Source: Bacteroidota bacterium
GTDB taxonomy: Bacteria; Bacteroidota; Ignavibacteria; Kapaibacteriales; Kapaibacteriaceae
Direction of reading: 5' to 3'
Length of the DNA stretch: 64,000 nucleotides
Assembly: GCA_018266735.1 (NCBI GenBank)
Contig: JAFDZT010000004.1
Coordinates: forward strand, 951,728-1,015,727
Shown here: positions 60,242 through 64,000 of the stretch, in pieces
How the letters are laid out: each line of letters begins with the position of its first letter
Position numbering within the stretch: position 1 is the stretch's first letter
The notes under the pieces: model-generated
Databases searched by the model: none
What the model saw: the letters and a program-made list of their open reading frames with translations, nothing else
What the model was told of the DNA's origin: nothing
Program-made: the position numbers and the translations under genes

Positions 60242-63088
60242 TCATTGAAGTTTATAGCCAATACCAAAGGTGAAGGAGCGGCCACGGATGTTGCTTTGAA
60301 TGGCCGTTGTTCCTTGTTGCCAGACAAGTGCTTGATTGAGGAGATCACGAACACTGAACTTGAACTCGAGGCTTGCGCCAATGCTCTGGGTGAAGCCGAC
60401 GTCGATCACATCTCGCGGCATCTCGTACACATGCGGATCGTCGAATTGATACACGCCGCGCTGACCGACTTTGATGATGCGCTTTCCATACGTGTTGTAT
60501 CCGATGTTGATCGTTGACCCCGATTCCAGGTTGGTGTAGTAGAGAGATGCATTCAACGTGTACGGACTTTGTCCCCACATCGGACGCTCGTCCACGACCG
60601 AGCCTTGTGTGACCGTGATGTTCGACTGGATGTAGGCATAGTTCACGGAGAACGTGAAGGGCTTGAAGAAGTCGCCCATGAAGCCGAGGTTCTTCCGTGC
60701 TTCGAGCTCGATGCCGATGTTGGTGGCCATACCCGATGCGTTCTGGAAGGAGTAGATCACTTCCGACGTCGACGGGAAGATGGTCTCTTCGATGGCATTC
60801 TTGAAGGTCTTGTAGAAGACGCTGGCACTCAACACCTCACCGGATGCCGGGAAGTACTCCCAGCGCAGATCGTAGTTCTGGATAAGGGCACGGGTGAGAT
60901 TCGGATTTCCCGTGACCACTGCCTGCGTCTGGAAGTTGTAGAAGGAGAAGGGAGCGAATTCACGGAGGGAAGGACGCGAGAGCGTCTGCGACGCACTCAT
61001 GCGAATGTTCATGTCCGATGTTGGTCCGATCACAAGGTTCAGAGACGGCAGCACGTCGGTGACATCCACTCGTGGATTCACCGGCTGGTTGTTGTAGTCG
61101 TACGAGTTGAGCTGTTGCACGCTTTTCTCGATACGTGCACCACCGATGAATCGCATGGTCGTGGTCCCGATCGAGAAGGGCAGATCGGCCATGGCATAGC
61201 CGGCGCCGAGTTCTTCGGAGGCGATGTAGGAATCGGAGGCCTTCGTCTCTTCCGACATCAGGATACGGTTGACGGTGAAGTTCGAGTCCTGGAACGTGCG
61301 CGCATGATCGACCTCACCGGTCTCGTTGATCGTAAGGAGATTGTCGATGTCGCCTTGATAGTTCTGCGACTGGATCATCGTATACGAGCGTGCACCGAAG
61401 TTGCGATTGCGGAACTCATAGAGTCCACCCACCTTGATCTTGAACTCGTTCACCGGAATGGTGAAGTTCAAGTTGGCATTGCGACTGTACTCCGTCATGT
61501 TCGAGTAGAACCGTCCGGCCGACGTACCATCGCCATAGGGCGAGGCCGTGATCGCAAGCGTCAGTGCGCCCTCAGGCTCTTCGACGTTGCGCTGATACGT
61601 GAGGCGACGGTAATCCGGCTCGTTACGCAACGATGCACTGTAGCCGAGCTTCCATTCGATCAAGGCATTGCTGAGATCGGCAACCGTATGCTCACCGCTG
61701 AGCTGTGTGCTGGCGAGCTGACGTTCAACATAGTTGAATCCGAACTCACGGCGTACCATCGTCAATGCATTCGAGAGTCCATCGAGTTCTACGGATTCGT
61801 CGTCCATGCCTCTGTTGTACACGCTCTTGAGCGACACGGTGGTATTCGTTCCCATGCGATAGGCAAGGTTCAACAGACCACCCCAGCTCACGCTTTTCTG
61901 TGCGGCATATCCTTGCTTGTCGTACTGCAGCGTTCCGTCCGATTGAATACCGCCGCGCTTCATGCGATTCATCGCATAGCTCATGCCGTAGTTCATGTTG
62001 GCCACGATGCCCAACTGGTCGGTATCTCCCACTTCGATCGGAGCGCTCAGCGTAAGACCCATGGAGCCATTCGTTGGCGCTGTCTCATACAACGTGTTCC
62101 AGCGAGCATTCTGGAAGCCCGTTCCCACTTCGTGGACGCGCTCGATAGCGGCTTGATCACCGCTGTAGGCAGCCTTGTTCAGCTCTGCGAACTCTTGTCG
62201 CGACGCAGGCACGTCGGATGGTGCAACGCGTGACTGACCGCTGAACGCAAGCCAATCTGTGTTCCCACCCTGATACGTGAGGAACTCGTTGCCATGGAAC
62301 GTCACGTAGTCGTTGAACTGCTGGCTGGCGCTGAACTTCAAGCTGTACGAGCTTGGGAAATCGATGGTGTTCAATTGCACGAGTCCACCCGAGAAGTTCC
62401 CGGGGAGGTCCGGTGTGAACGACTTGGCGATGTTGGCGTTCTCGAGCAATTCCGCCGGGAACATGTCGAAGGCGAACGACTTCTTGTCGGGCTCCGTGGT
62501 CGACAGCGATGCACCATTCAGTGTGGTGTTGCTGTACCGATCGCTCACACCACGCACGAACACATACTTGCCTTCAACAAGCGTAACACCTGAAACGCGC
62601 TTCAACGATTGGCCGGCATCACTATCGGGTAGCTTCGAGATCTCCTCCTTCCCGATGCCGTCACTCACCTGCGATGCGTTCTTCCGCTTTGCAAGCAGCG
62701 CTGCCGCATTATCGTTGGAACGCGTGGCTGAGACGACCACTTCCTTCGACGTGGTCTTCGTCATCTGCAACAGCACGTCCACCGTGACGGTCTCGTCGTC
62801 TTTGACTACCACTCCGTCCACTGTCTTCGTGTCGTATCCCACAAAGGCGATCTTCACGGAGTACGTACCGGCGGGAACCTTCTTGATCCGAAAGGTCCCC
62901 TTTGTGTCCGTATAAGCGCCCTTCTTCGTGGTGAGCACCTGAACGGTGGCGCCCCGCAGTCCGTCGCCATTCTCTCCGTCCGTAACTTTGCCGGCAATGG
63001 TCCCTTCGGCAAGCATGGCCAACGGCCACACTGCTGCCAACAGGAATACCGAAACAATTGAATTCACCGTCTTCACTGGATACCTCAT
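60242..63088 (-). CDS. TonB-dependent outer-membrane receptor with carboxypeptidase-like N-terminal domain
   Basis: The 948-residue protein has a signal peptide (VSVFLLAAVWPLAMLAEG), a carboxypeptidase-regulatory-like domain (GTIAGKVTDGENGDGLRGAT through VPAGTYSVKIAFVGYD), a plug domain (SDAGQSLKRVSGVTLVEG, YVFVRGVSDRYSNTTLNG) and a barrel that ends in GRSFTFGIGYKLQ. It imports an unknown substrate using TonB energy. It is followed by the T9SS protein of similar theme. Because only 2 bases separate its start from the divergent gene's, either start may be slightly off. Confidence 0.93.
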   Translation of the reverse strand: MRYPVKTVNSIVSVFLLAAVWPLAMLAEGTIAGKVTDGENGDGLRGATVQVLTTKKGAYTDTKGTFRIKKVPAGTYSVKIAFVGYDTKTVDGVVVKDDETVTVDVLLQMTKTTSKEVVVSATRSNDNAAALLAKRKNASQVSDGIGKEEISKLPDSDAGQSLKRVSGVTLVEGKYVFVRGVSDRYSNTTLNGASLSTTEPDKKSFAFDMFPAELLENANIAKSFTPDLPGNFSGGLVQLNTIDFPSSYSLKFSASQQFNDYVTFHGNEFLTYQGGNTDWLAFSGQSRVAPSDVPASRQEFAELNKAAYSGDQAAIERVHEVGTGFQNARWNTLYETAPTNGSMGLTLSAPIEVGDTDQLGIVANMNYGMSYAMNRMKRGGIQSDGTLQYDKQGYAAQKSVSWGGLLNLAYRMGTNTTVSLKSVYNRGMDDESVELDGLSNALTMVRREFGFNYVERQLASTQLSGEHTVADLSNALIEWKLGYSASLRNEPDYRRLTYQRNVEEPEGALTLAITASPYGDGTSAGRFYSNMTEYSRNANLNFTIPVNEFKIKVGGLYEFRNRNFGARSYTMIQSQNYQGDIDNLLTINETGEVDHARTFQDSNFTVNRILMSEETKASDSYIASEELGAGYAMADLPFSIGTTTMRFIGGARIEKSVQQLNSYDYNNQPVNPRVDVTDVLPSLNLVIGPTSDMNIRMSASQTLSRPSLREFAPFSFYNFQTQAVVTGNPNLTRALIQNYDLRWEYFPASGEVLSASVFYKTFKNAIEETIFPSTSEVIYSFQNASGMATNIGIELEARKNLGFMGDFFKPFTFSVNYAYIQSNITVTQGSVVDERPMWGQSPYTLNASLYYTNLESGSTINIGYNTYGKRIIKVGQRGVYQFDDPHVYEMPRDVIDVGFTQSIGASLEFKFSVRDLLNQALVWQQGTTAIQSNIRGRSFTFGIGYKLQ

Positions 63089-63090
63089 TC

Positions 63091-64000
63091 ATGGTTGTCA
63101 CTGAGCGCCACGAAACTATCGGCAGCCTGTTAGCTGGGTGTTACCGGTATGTTACCAGTACGTTACTCGCCGTCCTCCTGTGCGGAATGCTCCCCTCCGG
63201 CACTGCGCGCGCCACGATCTATCAGGGGTTGATCATCGGTCGCATCAACGTCGACACGACCGATCGGACCATCACTGCGGGCAAGGTCGAGGCCGGAACG
63301 TCCGTAGCTCTCTCGTTGACGCGCAATTGGCGTTTGGTCCCCAACGTCGTGCGCGACTCTGTCCTTGCCACCCTTCCAACCTCCAAGCGTACCGTTGCCG
63401 ATGCCATTGGTGCCACACATGCCTTTGGTGCGCTCTTCATCACCACGCGACGGCTGGGCAACCTTGTGCGCACAGAGGTGGTGATCGTGGCCAAGGATGG
63501 GATGAAGGAGGAAGGGCGCGGAGTGGGGTATGGTCTGTTGCGCTATAAGAACGATGCGGATGGATCGGTCATCGCCGATCCGGCCATTCTGGCGTCGACC
63601 CAGCGTGCGCTCTGTGTGGCGCTGCAGGACAGTACGTTGTATGCAACGGCCGAGAGTGAGTTTCGCGTTGCACCCACAGCACTCGTGTCGATCGGCGGAG
63701 TAGAGTTCACCGACACCACACAACAGAAGGTGTGGAATCTGTTCGCCGACAAGGTCGTGGTCTCGTACGATGGTGCCGAGACGATCGCGAATGCCGCGAG
63801 TTCGTTAGAAGAGTTCACGCTCATCGATCTTGAAACGCGCGACTCGATGTATGTGAAGGCCGGACTGTACGCCACGGAAAATTACAAGACGCTGGCGATC
63901 AACGAGATCGGTTTGTTGCGTGCCTTCGAAGTGCGCTATGCCATCATTGGTTCGTTCGTGCGAACGCTCACGGGTGCAGATCTGACGCTGCGTCTGTGCG
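63091..64000 (+). CDS. secreted protein of unknown function, cut by window end
   Basis: An open frame starts at the ATG at 63091 and runs off the right edge with at least 303 residues. The N-terminus contains RYVTSTLLAVLLCGMLPSG then TARA, a signal peptide. The visible part includes VRDSVLATLPTSKRTVADAI, GATHAFGALFITTRRLG and TEVVIVAKDGMKEEGRGVGY, then NDADGSVIADPAILAST. The alternation of helix and strand suggests a soluble periplasmic domain, but I do not recognise a family. It is divergent to the TonB-dependent receptor. Confidence 0.7.
   Translation, partial: MVVTERHETIGSLLAGCYRYVTSTLLAVLLCGMLPSGTARATIYQGLIIGRINVDTTDRTITAGKVEAGTSVALSLTRNWRLVPNVVRDSVLATLPTSKRTVADAIGATHAFGALFITTRRLGNLVRTEVVIVAKDGMKEEGRGVGYGLLRYKNDADGSVIADPAILASTQRALCVALQDSTLYATAESEFRVAPTALVSIGGVEFTDTTQQKVWNLFADKVVVSYDGAETIANAASSLEEFTLIDLETRDSMYVKAGLYATENYKTLAINEIGLLRAFEVRYAIIGSFVRTLTGADLTLRLC

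Overview
The window looks like a chromosomal segment from a Gram-negative member of the Bacteroidota/Chlorobiota lineage, possibly a Kapabacteria-like organism; the lineage name is my inference. The support is four secreted proteins with type IX secretion (T9SS) C-terminal sorting domains, a PorD-like (DUF4835) T9SS accessory protein, an outer-membrane barrel with a helix-hairpin-helix domain, a large TonB-dependent receptor, lipid A genes, and promoter-like boxes of the form TAnnTT(T/C)G rather than TATAAT. Base composition is GC-rich except at the far left.

Layout. 1-4.5 kb: decayed cupin fragment, lipoprotein that may be an immunity protein, RHS protein with a HET-C-like tip, delta-60-repeat T9SS protein. 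4.5-9 kb: osmC, sucD (with a Lys/Ala/Pro tail), ndk, a Nudix hydrolase and two secreted proteins of unknown function. 9-19 kb: a GAF/degenerate-GGDEF membrane protein, an exo/endonuclease-phosphatase lipoprotein, proline dehydrogenase, a T9SS metallopeptidase, tmk, a tadA-rsmI fusion and porD. 18.7-26 kb: a secreted protein plus HhH/barrel pair, NDH-2, a class I glutamine amidotransferase, lpxK, a DUF374 acyltransferase, lpxB and a small T9SS protein. 26-33 kb: histidine kinase and response regulator, tRNA-Asn, recO, a CNNM/CBS protein, a lipase-like lipoprotein and an acyltransferase-like membrane protein. 33-43 kb: the translation operon rimP-nusA-infB-rbfA-truB-ribF-rpsO-pnp, all on the minus strand. 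43-56 kb: glutaryl-CoA dehydrogenase-like gene, DinB-like gene, kup, a four-helix-bundle (S23) gene, three outer-membrane proteins, htrA, ppx/gppA, a second acyltransferase-like protein and a TonB-C protein. 56-64 kb: a giant internally duplicated T9SS protein, its TonB-dependent receptor and a truncated secreted protein at the right edge.

The most unusual content is three families of short tandem repeats. Family 1 is the 9-mer GTGGGACAC with 3-4 base linkers, family 2 is a TTGATTCTGTATTC-type sequence, and family 3 is a 7-mer RAGTKAC. Intergenic copies start or end at the stop codon of a neighbouring gene, and forward family 2 copies run up to the next start codon. Other copies lie in frame inside genes: families 1+2 form a SHEV-type repeat in the GAF protein, and family 3 forms the signal peptides of two unrelated lipoproteins. 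At 46936-47923, families 1 and 2 form long inverted ends around the S23 gene, which suggests a repeat-bounded mobile unit with smaller copies scattered elsewhere. The longest array has an exact eight-unit higher-order pattern.

Other points of interest are the tadA-rsmI fusion, the RHS/HET-C toxin with a possible lipoprotein immunity partner, a long hairpin between rpsO and pnp, an attenuator-like hairpin before rimP, and several genes whose promoter-like box lies only 3-4 bases before the ATG.
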